A stretch of DNA of 64,000 nt from Streptomyces sp. NRRL B-24484 (GCF_000717715.1 NZ_JOAI01000046.1:48157-112156); one strand, 5' to 3'. Counted from the stretch's first letter, positions 16,808-27,215 are shown. The notes: generated by a model not told the origin, from the sequence alone. Translations and numbers: made by a program.

Positions 16808-19416
16808 TCAGGGCAGCAGCTGTTCGGCCCAGATGACCTTGCCGGTGTCGGTGTAGCGGGTGCCCCAGCGCTCGGCGAACTGGGCGACGAGGAAGAGGCC
16901 GCGGCCGCCCTCGTCGGTGCTGGCGGCGTACTTGAGGTGCGGCGAGGTGCTGCTGCTGTCGGAGACCTCGCAGATCAGGGTGCGGTCGCGGAGCAGCCGG
17001 ACGCGGATCGGCCCGCCGCCGTAGCGGATGGCGTTGGTGACGAGTTCACTGAGGATGAGTTCGGTGGTGAAGGCGAGGTCGTCCAGGCCCCACTCCTCCA
17101 GGCGGCGGCTGACCTCGTTGCGGACGCCGGAGACGGCGCTGGGGTCGGCGGGGACCTCCCAGGCGTCGACGTTCTCGGCGGGCAGCGCGCGGGTGCGGGC
17201 GACGAGCAGGGCGATGTCGTCGGTGGGGCTGGCCGGGAGCATGGCCTCCAGCACGGAGTCGCAGGTCTTCTCCGGCGTGAGGCCGGGTCGGGCGGCGAGC
17301 GAGGCGCGCAGGAGTTCCAGGCCCTCGTCGATGTCGCGGTGGCGGTCCTCGACCAGGCCGTCGGTGTAGAGGACCAGGTGGCTGCCCTCGGGGAGGTCGA
17401 TGTCGACGGCCTCGAAGGGCATGCCGACCAGGCCGAGCGGGGCGCCTGCGGGGAGTTCGGGGAACTCGACGCTGCCGTCGGGGTGGGCGACGGCGGGCAG
17501 CAGGTGGCCGGCGCGGGCCATGGTGCAGCGCAGCGCGACGGGGTCGTAGATGGCGTAGAGGCAGGTGGCGCCGGTGATGGGGGCGTCGCCGTCGAGGGCG
17601 GCGTCCTGGTCGATGCGGTTGACGAGGTCGTCGAGGTGGCCGAGCAGTTCGTCGGGGGGCAGGTCCAGGGCGGAGAAGGTGTGCACGGCGGTGCGCAGCC
17701 GTCCCATGGTGGCGGCGGCGTGCAGGCCGTGGCCGACCACGTCGCCGACGACCAGGGCGACCCGGGCGCCGGAGAGCGGGGCAGGCCGCCGGGCAGCAGG
17801 CTGTGCTGCAGGGTGACGGCCATGGCGTGTTCGCGGGTGTAGCGGCGGGCGTTGTCGATGCACAGGGCGGCCCGGGCGACGAGTTCCTCGGCGACGGATC
17901 GGTCGTCCTCGTCGAAGGGTTCGGGGCGGTCGGAGCGCCAGAAGCTGGCCATGCCGAGGACCACGCCGCGGGCCTGCAGGGGCACCGTGAGCAGGGCGTG
18001 CACGCCGTACTCCTGCACGCCGGTGGCGCGGTCGGGGTGGTACTGCTGCCAGGCCGCGAAGGCGGCGGTGAGGTCGGGTTCGAGGACGGCGTCGCCGGAG
18101 GCCATGGCGCGGGCGCGCGGGGTGTCGGGGACGAGCGGGACGGGCTCGCCGACGGGGATGAACGGGGAGTCGGGGCGGACGCCGCTGTGGCCGGCGCGGA
18201 ACATCACGGCGGGTGTGCCGCCGGGTTCGTCGCCGCGCAGCACGGGTTCGGCGAGGTCCACGGTGACGAAGTCCGCGAAGACGGGGACGGTGGCGTCGGC
18301 GAGCTCCTGGGCGGTGCGGGCGACGTCGAGACCGGTGCCGATCCGGCCGCTGGCGTCGTAGAGCAGTTTGAGGCGGCGGCCGGCGAGTTCGGCGCGGCCG
18401 GACAGGGCCTGCAGTTCGGTGGAGTCGCGGAGGGTGACGACCCGGCCGGGCGGTCCGCCGTGGATGTCGGTGGCGCGGACGTTGACGGCGAGCAGCCGTT
18501 CGCCGGCGCCGACCACCCGGTCGGTGACGGTCTCGCCGGAGACCAGCAGGTCGGCGAGCGGGCGGTCGAGGCCCAGGGCGGCGACCTTGCGGCCCTCGGT
18601 GTCGGCGGGCAGCGGCAGCAGGCGGCGGGCCTCGTCGTTGGCGAGCAGGATCGTCCCGGAGCCGTCGAGGATGAGGACGCCCTCGCGGACGGCGTGCAGC
18701 ACGGCGTCGTGGTGCTCGTACATGCGGGTCATCTCGGCGGGGCCGAGGCCGCGGGTCTGCCGGCGCAGGCGGCGGCCGACCAGGGCGGTGCCGATGGTGG
18801 CGAGGGCGAGCGCGCCGGCCGCCGTGGCGAGCAGCAGGGGCAGTTGCTGGTCGGCGGTGTCGGCGATCTTGGCCTTGCGGACGCCTGCGGAGACGATGCC
18901 GACGACGCTGCCGTCGGTCTCCTTGACGGGGACGGTGGCCTGGACGAGCGGGCCGATGGTGCCGTTGACGCTCTCGATGACGGTGTTGCCGGCGAGGGCC
19001 GGGGCGATGGTGCCGACGAACTTCTTGCCGATCCGGTCGGGCATGGGGTGGGTGTAGCGGATGCCCTCGGTGTTCATCACGACGATGAAGTCGACGCCGG
19101 AGGTGACCCGTGCGGCCTCGGCCCGGGGCTGCAGGACGGCGGTGGGGTCGGGTGTGCTGAGCGCCTCGATGATGCCGGGCGAGTTGGCGAAGGCCTGGGC
19201 GACGGCGAGCGAGCGGTTGGCGGCCTCGCGGGTGATGTCGCGGCGGGACTGCAGCACGAGTTCGACGCCTGCGGCGACGACCAGGAGCAGCACGATGACC
19301 ACCTGGAGGACGAACACCTGGCCTGCGACGGAGCGCATTCGCAACGCCGACCACGGACGTCGACCGGTGGAATCGGGGTCCGACGGGGCCCGGGACCGGT
19401 CCCTGAATCGGACCAT
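16808..19416 (-). pseudogene. Sensor SpoIIE-type PP2C phosphatase with HATPase domain, broken by an internal deletion/frameshift
   Basis: Read in two frames. The 5' part (from ATG 19416 to about 17783) encodes a transmembrane helix, an extracytoplasmic CACHE-like sensor, a second helix (LPLLLATAAGALALATIGTALV), a PAS domain (VREGVLILDGSGTILLANDE), a GAF domain, and reaches HSLLPGGLP, the start of the SpoIIE phosphatase. The reading then shifts to another frame at about 17779-17783 and continues LSGARVALVVGDVVGHGLHAAATMG through the rest of the phosphatase and a C-terminal anti-sigma-type HATPase_c (SELVTNAIRYGGGPI). Intact relatives have about 25-30 residues between those two points, including the metal-binding GGDW(F/Y)D motif; these are missing. 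Either a true inactivating deletion or an assembly error. Intact, it would regulate a sigma factor through an anti-anti-sigma protein. Confidence 0.85.
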
Positions 19417-19629
19417 ACGCCCATGTGTACCCCGGGTCGCCCCGCCCGGCCAAGGGGTGGGCGCGGTCACATCGCTGGGCGGACCGGCCGGTCACGGAGG
19501 GTGCGGGGGCGCGGGCACGCCGTCGGTGCGCCCGACGGGGCGGGCCGGTGCCCGGCAGCGGCGGCCGATCCGGACGCGGAGCGTGACGGACGGGCCGGGG
19601 TGGCGGCCGGGCGGCGGCCGGACGCGTCG

Positions 19630-19893
19630 TCAGTAGATGAGGTAGTTGGGCCGGTGCCCCTCGTCGGCGATCTCGCCGTCGGCGACCGAGCGCAGCTTCC
19701 GGGAGAGTTCGTCGAGTGCGCGGGAGGCGGCCACCTCCTCCCCGATCCTGGCCAGCGGACGGTCGTCGCGGCTCTTCACCGCTTCGCCGTGGCCGCTCAG
19801 GCCGGGTGCGTGCGAGCCGAGCAGCCGGGCGTCGCAGGTGGTGTTCACACCGTCCTCGTCGAAGACCAGCTCGATGTCCCACTGGTTGTGCAT
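19630..19893 (-). CDS. DUF1876 (dsRBD-like) protein
   Basis: 87-residue protein, MHNQWDIELVFDEDGVNTTC at the start, followed by a GHGEA element and a C-terminal helix RALDELSRKL. This is the DUF1876 pattern common in actinobacteria: a small alpha-beta domain of unknown function that resembles a double-stranded RNA-binding fold. ATG 19893 is supported by AGGAGG eight bases upstream on the minus strand. It stands alone, divergent from the TPR gene. Confidence 0.82.
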   Translation of the reverse strand: MHNQWDIELVFDEDGVNTTCDARLLGSHAPGLSGHGEAVKSRDDRPLARIGEEVAASRALDELSRKLRSVADGEIADEGHRPNYLIY

Positions 19894-20071
19894 CGCGCAC
19901 CTCCTCGCGGCGGGTCCCGCTTCCAGCGTGCGCCCGTGGGCGACGGGGGGACAACCCGGGGCCGGGCCGCCCGCGGGGCCGCGGGAATGCCGCCCTGTCG
20001 GTGAACGTTCAACCGATCGGTCCCGAGGCGGACCGGACGGGGGACGGACACGCACCGAGAGGAGTCCCACG

Positions 20072-20449
20072 GTGTTCCACGAGTACCTGGCGGGCGAGAC
20101 CGCCGAGCAGTGGCGCTGGGCCGGGCTGTACTTCGACGCCAAGGAGTACGCGGAGGCGGCGAAGCTGCTCGCACCGGTGGTGGAGCAGCACCCGGAGCAG
20201 GTCGGCCCGCGGCTGCTGCTGGCCCGCGCCTACTACCACTCCGCCCAGCTGCGGCGGGCCGAGGAGCAGCTGCGCGAGGTGGTGTCGCGCGACCCTGTGG
20301 AGCAGTACGCGCACCTGATGCTGGGGCGGACCCTGGAGCGCCAGGGCCGGCCGGCGGAGGCGGCCCGCTGGCTGCGGCTGGCGGCGGCGCTGGAGGGGCC
20401 GGCCGGGCCGGATCCGGCACAGGCCGGAGGGGTGACGCCCACCGGGTGA
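20072..20449 (+). CDS. Tetratricopeptide-repeat protein
   Basis: 125-residue helical repeat protein with about three TPR-like units (WAGLYFDAKEYAEAAKLLAPVV; RLLLARAYYHSAQLRRAEEQL; YAHLMLGRTLERQGRPAEAARWL). TPR units form a scaffold for protein binding. GTG 20072 follows GAGAGGAG at 20057-20064. No partner can be inferred from the neighbours, apart from the divergent DUF1876 gene. Confidence 0.8.
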   Translation: MFHEYLAGETAEQWRWAGLYFDAKEYAEAAKLLAPVVEQHPEQVGPRLLLARAYYHSAQLRRAEEQLREVVSRDPVEQYAHLMLGRTLERQGRPAEAARWLRLAAALEGPAGPDPAQAGGVTPTG

Positions 20450-20564
20450 TGCGTCGGGCGCCCCCGGCGGCGGGCGGGGGCGGTCGGGGTGCGGCGGGTG
20501 TCGGCCGGTCGGCCGAAAGGCGTCCTTGCATGCACACGTCATCAAGGTGACACTGGGGCGCGCC

Positions 20565-20593
20565 TGACGGAGGGTCGAAACGACCCTCCGTCA
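20565..20593 (+). promoter_or_regulatory. Perfect 13-bp inverted repeat ahead of the M1 peptidase gene
   Basis: TGACGGAGGGTCG (20565-20577) and CGACCCTCCGTCA (20581-20593) flank AAA. It lies 34 bases before the GTG start. No T-run follows, so an operator or a 5'-UTR hairpin is as likely as a terminator for the upstream TPR gene. Confidence 0.6.
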
Positions 20594-20627
20594 CCCGACT
20601 GCACCCCGACCGCACTGGAGGACCCCT

Positions 20628-22115
20628 GTGCGCACGAGGACGATCGTCTCCCTGGCCGCTGCCGCCGTCCTGCTACTCGCCGACCCGGCGTCGGCGGCCG
20701 CGGCGACGGCCGGCGCCCCGGGCATCGGCGACGCCTACTACCCCACCTACGGCAACGGCGGCTACGACGTCTCGCACTACGACGTCCGCCTGAAGTACCA
20801 GCCCGCCACCGACCGGCTGGAGGGCACCACCACGATCCTGGCCACCGCCACCCAGGACCTCTCCCGCTTCGACCTCGACTTCGCGCTGGACGTCTCCGAG
20901 GTGCTGGTGGACGGCCGCCCGGCGAAGTTCGCCGCGACCGGCGAGCAGGAGCTGGAGATCACCCCGGCCGCCCCGCTCGCCGCGGGGCAGCGCACCACCG
21001 TCGTCGTCCGCTACGCGGGCACCCCGTCCGCGGTCTCGCGCTACGGGTTCACCGCCTGGCTGCGCACCCCGGACGGCGGGGTGGCGGCCGGCGAGCCGGA
21101 GGCCGCCTGGTGGTGGTTCCCGAGCAACGACCACCCCTCGGACAAGGCCACCTTCGACGTGTCGGTGCTCGTCCCGGACGGCACCCAGGTGATCTCCAAC
21201 GGCGACCTGGTCTCGCAGAGCTCGAAGATCGGCTGGACGCGCTGGAACTGGCGGCAGAACAAGCCGCAGGCCACCTACCTGGCCACCCTGGCGGTCGGCC
21301 GGTTCGACATCACCCGCTCCACCAGCCCCGGCGGCATCCCGGTGCTCAACGCCTACAGCAGGGACCTCGGCGACAACGACGGCGCGGCCCGCGCCAGCGT
21401 GGAGCGGACCGGCGAGCTCGCCGACTGGCTCTCCGGCCTCTTCGGCCCGTACGCCTTCGGCTCGGTCGGCGGCTACGTGCCCAACGTGCGGACGGGCTAC
21501 GCGCTGGAGAACCAGACCCGGGTCTTCTACAGCCCGCGGCAGTTCTCGCGCGGCTCCAACACCTCGGTGGTGGTGCACGAGCTGGCCCACCAGTGGTTCG
21601 GCGACACCGTCTCGGTGCGGCGCTGGAGCGAGATCTGGCTGAACGAGGGCTTCGCGACCTACGCGCAGTGGCTCTGGTCCGAGCACGAGGGCGAGGGCAC
21701 CGCGCAGGAGCTCGCCGACTGGGTGTACTCCTCGCACCCGGCGGACGACCCGTTCTGGTCGGTGGAGCCCGGCGACCCCGGCGCGGACCACCAGTTCGAC
21801 GCCGCGGTGTACGACCGCGGCGCGCTCGCCCTGCAGGCGCTGCGCACCGAGGTCGGCGACGACGCCTTCTTCCGCATCCTCAAGGGCTGGCCGGCCGAGT
21901 ACCGGTACGGCAGTGCGACGATCGCCGACTTCCGGCGGTTCGCCGAACGGGTCTCCGGCCGGCCGCTGGGCGACCTGCTGCAGACCTGGCTCTACACCCC
22001 GGCCAGGCCGGCCAGCGGTGCGGTGCCGTCCGCGGCGGCCTCCGGGGTCCGCCCGCAGGCACGGCCGGGCGAGCCGCGCTCCTGGGCGAAGATCCACGCC
22101 GCACAGGAGCACTGA
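20628..22115 (+). CDS. Secreted M1-family zinc aminopeptidase, short form
   Basis: 495-residue metallopeptidase. An N-terminal signal peptide (TIVSLAAAAVLLLADPASAAAA) directs secretion. The gluzincin motif HELAHQWFGD (His317, Glu318, His321) is followed by NEGFATYAQW with the third zinc ligand about 19 residues on. The protein covers the N-terminal beta domain and the catalytic domain and stops soon after, so it lacks the large C-terminal domain of aminopeptidase N (about 850 aa); short M1 proteins of this size are common in Streptomyces. GTG 20628 follows GGAGG at 20617-20621. It probably cleaves peptides outside the cell. Confidence 0.9.
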   Translation: MRTRTIVSLAAAAVLLLADPASAAAATAGAPGIGDAYYPTYGNGGYDVSHYDVRLKYQPATDRLEGTTTILATATQDLSRFDLDFALDVSEVLVDGRPAKFAATGEQELEITPAAPLAAGQRTTVVVRYAGTPSAVSRYGFTAWLRTPDGGVAAGEPEAAWWWFPSNDHPSDKATFDVSVLVPDGTQVISNGDLVSQSSKIGWTRWNWRQNKPQATYLATLAVGRFDITRSTSPGGIPVLNAYSRDLGDNDGAARASVERTGELADWLSGLFGPYAFGSVGGYVPNVRTGYALENQTRVFYSPRQFSRGSNTSVVVHELAHQWFGDTVSVRRWSEIWLNEGFATYAQWLWSEHEGEGTAQELADWVYSSHPADDPFWSVEPGDPGADHQFDAAVYDRGALALQALRTEVGDDAFFRILKGWPAEYRYGSATIADFRRFAERVSGRPLGDLLQTWLYTPARPASGAVPSAAASGVRPQARPGEPRSWAKIHAAQEH

Positions 22116-22124
22116 CGGCGGTTC

Positions 22125-22161
22125 GGCTCCCGCCCCGCCGTCCACGGACGGGGCGGGAGCC
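22125..22161. terminator. Terminator hairpin between peptidase and convergent phospholipase genes
   Basis: GGCTCCCGCCCCG (22125-22137) and CGGGGCGGGAGCC (22149-22161) are perfect 13-base arms. It begins 10 bases after the peptidase stop and can serve both convergent genes. Confidence 0.8.
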
Positions 22162-22207
22162 GGTTCGGGGGCCCCGGGGGTCAGGGGCCGTCAGGGCCCG
22201 CCGTCCC

Positions 22208-23797
22208 TCAGGCGGTGCAGATGCCGCGCGCCCAGTCGACGGTCGCGGCGGTCTGCGAGTACTGCCACTGCGGCGCCAGCACCTCGGCGTCCAGCCGGTT
22301 CGCGGCCGCGCGGTCCTCGACGATGTAGCCGAAGTCCTGCAGCCAGGCCGGGTAGAGGTTCTTCGAGCCGGTGTAGAAGGCCTGCCCGTCCACCGAGACC
22401 ACCTTGTGGTGCAGCGCGTACGGGTGGCCGTCGGCCCAGGTGGCGGTCGGTGCGGCACGGAAGGACGCGAGCTGCAGGTTGCCGCAGAGCGCGGCCCGGC
22501 CCTGGGCCTGGCCGCCCGTCAGCCTCACCAGACGGTCCTTCAGCACGTCGCTGATCTCGGCGAGCGACTTGATCTGCGAGTAGCCGCCGCTGCCGACCGC
22601 GCCGCGGTTGGCCGGGTCGCTGACCACGATCCGCACCTTGACGCCGGCGGCCAGCTTGGCGGCCAGCACGTCGTAGAGCCGCTGGTCGTAGCGGGGCAGC
22701 GGCGGGCAGGTGGCGTTGAGGTCCTGCTGGGAGATCTCGACGTGGTCGGTGGCACTGGCGACCAGGGCACGCAGCGCGTTCTCCTCGGGGTTGACCGTCT
22801 CGTAGTCCCGGTCGTCGTTGGTGTGGTCGGGCAGGCCGACGCCGCAGCGGGTGGCGGCGGCGCCGGGCAGCTGCGGACGGTGGCCGGAGGCCGGGTCGGC
22901 GGTGCGCACGCCGACGCCGAGGCCGCCGACGGCGATCACCGGCACGCCGCCCGCCTGCGGGGCGGCGGGCGTCTCCAGGGTGCGCACGCAGCCGGCGCCG
23001 GCGGAGGCCGCGAACCAGACGTTCTGGCTGAGGCCGCCGGTGTTGTCGCAGGTCCACGACCACAGGGTGTCGAGGTAGCGGGCGGCGGAGCCGGCCGCGG
23101 GCCCGGTCAGCTCGACGTCGGCGTCGGTGACCGGGTGGGCGGTGTCGAGGTAGTCGTCCTTCCAGCCGTTGATGCCGCCGACGATCGCGGTGGCGCCGTC
23201 CACGACCAGGATCTTGGAGTGGTTCCAGGACAGGCCGGTGCGGGAGGTGGTGGCGGAGGCGACGGTGAGGGTGACGTTCGCGGCGGCCGGGCCGAGCCGG
23301 CCGATCAGCTCGTCGCGGTAGGCGGCGGGCCGCACGTTGAGGTGGTAGAGGGGCGCCGCGCCGACCAGGATGCGCACGGTGAGGTGCCGGCCGTCGGCGG
23401 TGGCCTGCCGGAGACCGGCCACCAGGGCGTCCTCGAAGCCGCCGTTCGGGAAGGGCGCCAGCGAGGAGACGTCGACGGTGCGGGTCGCGGCGGCGACCGC
23501 GGCGGTGGTGCGGGCGAGCAGCTGCTCGCTGCCCGTCCGGGTGCGGCAGGCGGGGTCGCCCCAGCAGCCGGGGGTCTGCAGCACGCCGTCGAAGCGGTTG
23601 CCGTCGGTGCGCTGCCAGACCGGGCCCTCCAGGCCCGGCGAGACCGCGCGGAGGGTCTGCTCGACGGCGTCGAGGTGCGGGGTCGCGGGACCGGCGGCGT
23701 AGGCCGGTGCGGCGGCGGGCAGCACGCCGAGGACGGCGGCGAGGACGAGCAGGGGGCGGGTGACGCGGCCGGTGCGGCGCGGTCGGCGGTCGAGCAC
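22208..23797 (-). CDS. Secreted phospholipase D
   Basis: 529-residue Streptomyces-type phospholipase D, which hydrolyses phosphatidylcholine to phosphatidic acid and can transphosphatidylate. The signal peptide ends AYA-AGP. Two HKD motifs are intact: [17 protein letters not shown] and [19 protein letters not shown]. Length agrees with characterised Streptomyces enzymes (mature about 500 aa). The GTG at 23797 follows AAAGGA on the minus strand. The upstream 100 bases are AT-richer than the genome and contain TTGATC, but no well-spaced -10 was fixed. It lies downstream of the GGDEF-EAL gene on the same strand but with its own upstream region. Confidence 0.93.
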   Translation of the reverse strand: MLDRRPRRTGRVTRPLLVLAAVLGVLPAAAPAYAAGPATPHLDAVEQTLRAVSPGLEGPVWQRTDGNRFDGVLQTPGCWGDPACRTRTGSEQLLARTTAAVAAATRTVDVSSLAPFPNGGFEDALVAGLRQATADGRHLTVRILVGAAPLYHLNVRPAAYRDELIGRLGPAAANVTLTVASATTSRTGLSWNHSKILVVDGATAIVGGINGWKDDYLDTAHPVTDADVELTGPAAGSAARYLDTLWSWTCDNTGGLSQNVWFAASAGAGCVRTLETPAAPQAGGVPVIAVGGLGVGVRTADPASGHRPQLPGAAATRCGVGLPDHTNDDRDYETVNPEENALRALVASATDHVEISQQDLNATCPPLPRYDQRLYDVLAAKLAAGVKVRIVVSDPANRGAVGSGGYSQIKSLAEISDVLKDRLVRLTGGQAQGRAALCGNLQLASFRAAPTATWADGHPYALHHKVVSVDGQAFYTGSKNLYPAWLQDFGYIVEDRAAANRLDAEVLAPQWQYSQTAATVDWARGICTA

Positions 23798-23904
23798 GGA
23801 GGGTTCCTTTGGCAGATCACCAACAATCTACCTGATGGTAACTTGACGGACCGCCAGATGATCAAATCGGGTCCGCCGCCCTCCGGAGCCGCTCCGCCGC
23901 CGGG

Positions 23905-26900
23905 TCAGCCGCGGCCGCCGATGTGCAGCCCGGCCGGCCGCGCGTCCTCCTGCACCAGCAGGCCCGCCTGGTCCGTGGTGAGCGGCCGGGCGAACAGGTA
24001 GCCCTGGCCCAGCGGGCAGCCCATCGCGGCCAGCAGGTCGCGCTGGACGGTGTTCTCGATGCCCTCCGCGATGACCTGCACGCCCAGCGTGTCGGCGATC
24101 CGCGCGATGCCCTCGACCAGGGCGTACTGCTGCTGGGAGTGGCCGAGCCCGTCGATGAACGACTTGTCGATCTTCAGGATCGAGATCGGGAACTCCCGCA
24201 GGTAGCTCAGCGAGGAGTAGCCGGTGCCGAAGTCGTCGATGGCGATCTGCACCCCGAGGTCGCCCAGCATCTGCATGTCGGTGCGGACCCGCTCGTCGCG
24301 CCGCATCAGCACCGTCTCGGTGAGCTCCAGGACCAGCGTGGACGGCTCGATGCCGCTCTGGTCGAGGGCCCGGCGGACGGTGTCCACGAAGCCGGCGTCA
24401 CGGAACTGCCGGCCGGAGACGTTCACGCTCACCCGCAGCGGGCCGCGGCCGCCGGCCGCCCGCTCGGCCCGGGTCTCCCGCTGCCAGCGGGCCGCCTCGG
24501 CGACCGCCCGCTCCAGCACCCAGGCGCCGAGCGGCACGATCTGGCCGCTCTCCTCGGCGAGCGAGATGAACTCCTCCGGCAGCACCATGCCGCGCCGCTC
24601 GTGCGGCCAGCGCACCAGCGCCTCGAAGCCCACCAGACCGCCCGAGGTCAGGTCGACGATCGGCTGGTAGTACAGCGCGAAGGCGGCCTCCGCGATCGCC
24701 TCGTCCAGGCTCTCGTTGAGCTCGTGCCGCTCGACCAGTCCGGCCTGCAGCGCGGGCCGGTAGTGGCACCACTGCCGCTTGCCGGCCGCCTTCGCCGAGT
24801 ACAGCGCCAGGTCGGCGTGCGTGAGCAGCTCGGCGCCGTCGTCGCTGTCCTCGGTGGTGGCCACGCCGACGCTGGCGGCGACCCGCACCGCGCCGGAGCT
24901 GAGCTTGAACGGCTCCTCGAAGACGGCGAGCACCGCGGAGGCGGTCGCCCCGACGTCGGCGGGCGACAGGGCGTCCTCGACCAGGACCGCGAACTCGTCG
25001 CCGCCGAGCCGGGCCGCCGTGTCGGAGGTGCGCAGCGCGGTGGAGATCCGCAGCGAGACGGCGACCAGCAGTTCGTCACCGACCGCGTGGCCCTGGGTGT
25101 CGTTGACCACCTTGAAGTCGTCGAGGTCGATGAAGAGCACGCCGGTGACGGTGCCGCGCCGGCCGCTGCGGGAGAGCGCGTGGCCGACCCGGTCCTGGAA
25201 GAGGACGCGGTTGGCCAGGCCGGTCAGCGAGTCGTGGAAGGCCCGGTGGGTGAGCTCGCGCTCCATCTGCCGCTGGTCGGTGACGTCGCGCAGGGTGAGC
25301 ACCAGGCCGCCGACGGTGGGGTCGTCGCGCAGGTCGTTCCAGCGGACCTCCGCCTCGATCACGGTGCGGTCGTTGCGCAGCAGCCGCCAGTGCTCGCGCT
25401 GCTCGGCCTGCTCGCGGGTGCGCATCCGCAGCAGCGCCTGGTTGACGGCACGGCTGTCCTCCGGCGGCACCAGGTCGGTGAGGGCCTGGCCGTCGAGCGA
25501 GGGGTAGCCGAGCACCCGGTCCGCCGAGGAGCTGGCGTACCGGATGGTGTCGTCCGCGCGCAGGATGAGGATAACGTCGGAGGCGCTCTGCACCAGCGTA
25601 CGGAAGTACAGCTCGCTGTTGCGGCGGTTGATCTCCTCGTTCAGCACCACCCGCTCGACCGCGAGGGCGGCCTGCGCGGCGAGGATGTCGAGGGTGCCCC
25701 ATAAAGCCGTGAGCCGGTGCTCCGTGCCGCCGACGACGAGGGCGCCGATCAGCGGGTCGCCCGAGGGGCGCTTCTCCAGGACGAGCGGGCAGATCAGGGC
25801 GCTGGGGGCGCCCTCCAGGCGGGCGGCGAGGCCCGGGGCGAGGGTGGTGACGGGCACCAGGCGGCTCTCGCGGACGGGTTCGACCTCGATCGGGCCGTCG
25901 CCGTCGGCGCGCAGGGTGCCCTCCTCGCCGACCGCGAGCAGCGCGACGTGCGCGGGCTCGGCGGGGACGAGGGCGGAGGCGGCGGTGCGCACCGCGTCGG
26001 CGACCTGCTCGACGGTGGCGGCGCCGCCCAGCGAGGCGCCGGCCACCCGCAGCACCCGCTCGCGCTCCACGGCGTGACGGTGGTTGACGACGACCCCGGC
26101 CAGCCGGGAGAGCACCAGCAGGAACAGCACGGCGGAGAACCCGCCGATCACGGCCGCGTTCGCGGCGTCGCCCTGGGTGACCTCCACGACGAGCATGGTC
26201 GGGGCGATCAGCGAGGCGACGGCGAGCAGGGCGATCCGGCCGCTGCTGATGTCCGGCGGATGGGTGGGGATGGGTCTGGTGAGCTCCACCATCGAGGGGT
26301 GCAGCGCCGCCGCGCCCCAGGCCGTGTAGAGCACCGCCCAGCCGAGTTCGACGGGGGTGCCGATCCGCCACACGCCGTGCAGCTGGATCAGGCCGTAGAG
26401 GACGTCGGAGACAAGCAGGCCGACCGTGCCGACGGTGAGCAGCACCACCGCGGGGCTCTTGCCGCCGCGCGGCACCAGCAGCCGCATCAGCATGGCGAGG
26501 ACGAGCACGTCGCCCAGCGGGTAGGCGATCGAGACGGCCTTCTGGAACCAGGTGAGTTCCGGGTTCCGGGCGTACGGGACGACCAGGTACATCCAACTCA
26601 GCAGCGCGAGGCCGACGGTCAGCGTCAGGGCGTCGGTCAGCGACCCGCGGTCCTGGTGCGCCGTCCGCCAGCGGATGAACCCCCAGACGCCGAGGGCGTA
26701 CAGCACGAACTCGGCGAGGTAGAAGGCGTCCGCGAGGGACGGGAAGGCCGTCTGGTGCAGGTAGTTGGTCTGGATGACCTGAACGACCTCACCGACGGTG
26801 AAGCTGAGGTTCGCGACCGCCAGCAGGTACCATGCACCGGCGTGGGCCGGCCGGTTGATGCGGACACCGATGACGATGGCGGCGAAACTGCTCAGACCGA

Positions 26901-27009
26901 TGCCCGTCCACCAGATGATTCGGTCGGACGGAAAACGGTAGTAGACCACCGTCAGCAGGACCATCAGGCCGATATAACAGACCGTCAGCCGCTGTCGTCG
27001 ACGTGTCAA
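23905..27009 (-). CDS. Membrane GGDEF-EAL protein with GAF and PAS domains (cyclic-di-GMP turnover)
   Basis: 1034-residue protein. Residues about 1-310 form eight or nine transmembrane helices, followed by a GAF-like region, a PAS domain (LVQSASDVILILRADDTIRYAS), a GGDEF domain and an EAL domain. Both catalytic sites look intact: RLGGDEFAVL with an RTSD inhibitory-site motif five residues before GGDEF, and EALVRW, ELTETVLM, IDDFGTGYSSL, KIDKSF and EGIEN in the EAL domain. It may therefore both make and degrade c-di-GMP, the second messenger that controls development through BldD. The start is TTG 27009, with AGGAGGT seven bases upstream. Divergent from the MbtH-NRPS gene. Confidence 0.93.
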   Translation of the reverse strand: MTRRRQRLTVCYIGLMVLLTVVYYRFPSDRIIWWTGIGLSSFAAIVIGVRINRPAHAGAWYLLAVANLSFTVGEVVQVIQTNYLHQTAFPSLADAFYLAEFVLYALGVWGFIRWRTAHQDRGSLTDALTLTVGLALLSWMYLVVPYARNPELTWFQKAVSIAYPLGDVLVLAMLMRLLVPRGGKSPAVVLLTVGTVGLLVSDVLYGLIQLHGVWRIGTPVELGWAVLYTAWGAAALHPSMVELTRPIPTHPPDISSGRIALLAVASLIAPTMLVVEVTQGDAANAAVIGGFSAVLFLLVLSRLAGVVVNHRHAVERERVLRVAGASLGGAATVEQVADAVRTAASALVPAEPAHVALLAVGEEGTLRADGDGPIEVEPVRESRLVPVTTLAPGLAARLEGAPSALICPLVLEKRPSGDPLIGALVVGGTEHRLTALWGTLDILAAQAALAVERVVLNEEINRRNSELYFRTLVQSASDVILILRADDTIRYASSSADRVLGYPSLDGQALTDLVPPEDSRAVNQALLRMRTREQAEQREHWRLLRNDRTVIEAEVRWNDLRDDPTVGGLVLTLRDVTDQRQMERELTHRAFHDSLTGLANRVLFQDRVGHALSRSGRRGTVTGVLFIDLDDFKVVNDTQGHAVGDELLVAVSLRISTALRTSDTAARLGGDEFAVLVEDALSPADVGATASAVLAVFEEPFKLSSGAVRVAASVGVATTEDSDDGAELLTHADLALYSAKAAGKRQWCHYRPALQAGLVERHELNESLDEAIAEAAFALYYQPIVDLTSGGLVGFEALVRWPHERRGMVLPEEFISLAEESGQIVPLGAWVLERAVAEAARWQRETRAERAAGGRGPLRVSVNVSGRQFRDAGFVDTVRRALDQSGIEPSTLVLELTETVLMRRDERVRTDMQMLGDLGVQIAIDDFGTGYSSLSYLREFPISILKIDKSFIDGLGHSQQQYALVEGIARIADTLGVQVIAEGIENTVQRDLLAAMGCPLGQGYLFARPLTTDQAGLLVQEDARPAGLHIGGRG

Positions 27010-27051
27010 CCCAGCTACCTCCTCGGAGGTGGTGAGCTGAACCGCTCAAGA

Positions 27052-27098
27052 ATTGGGGCGATCCCAATCATACATAGCGCGGGACGGGTGCCTATAGT
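27052..27098. promoter_or_regulatory. Shared divergent promoter with inverted repeat (GGDEF-EAL gene / MbtH-NRPS gene)
   Basis: ATTGGG-GCGAT-CCCAAT (27052-27068) is a perfect inverted repeat. TATGAT on the minus strand (27067-27072) is a good -10 for the GGDEF-EAL gene and TATAGT on the plus strand (27093-27098) is a good -10 for the NRPS gene. The -35 region of the latter would overlap the former, so the two promoters probably interfere. Confidence 0.55.
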
Positions 27099-27215
27099 CG
27101 AGATTATCGGGGGCGGTCCGTGGCGGGCGGCGGAGGCCGCGGCCGTGCAGGGCCCAGGCCGTGCGCTCCCCGGTATTTCCGGTAATCCATCCGCCGTCTG
27201 TCGAGGTCGTTGCCG

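Noticed and set aside
16808..19416. Programmed ribosomal frameshift in the SpoIIE gene
   Set aside because: A frameshift alone would not remove about 25-30 residues with the metal-binding motif; a deletion is required.
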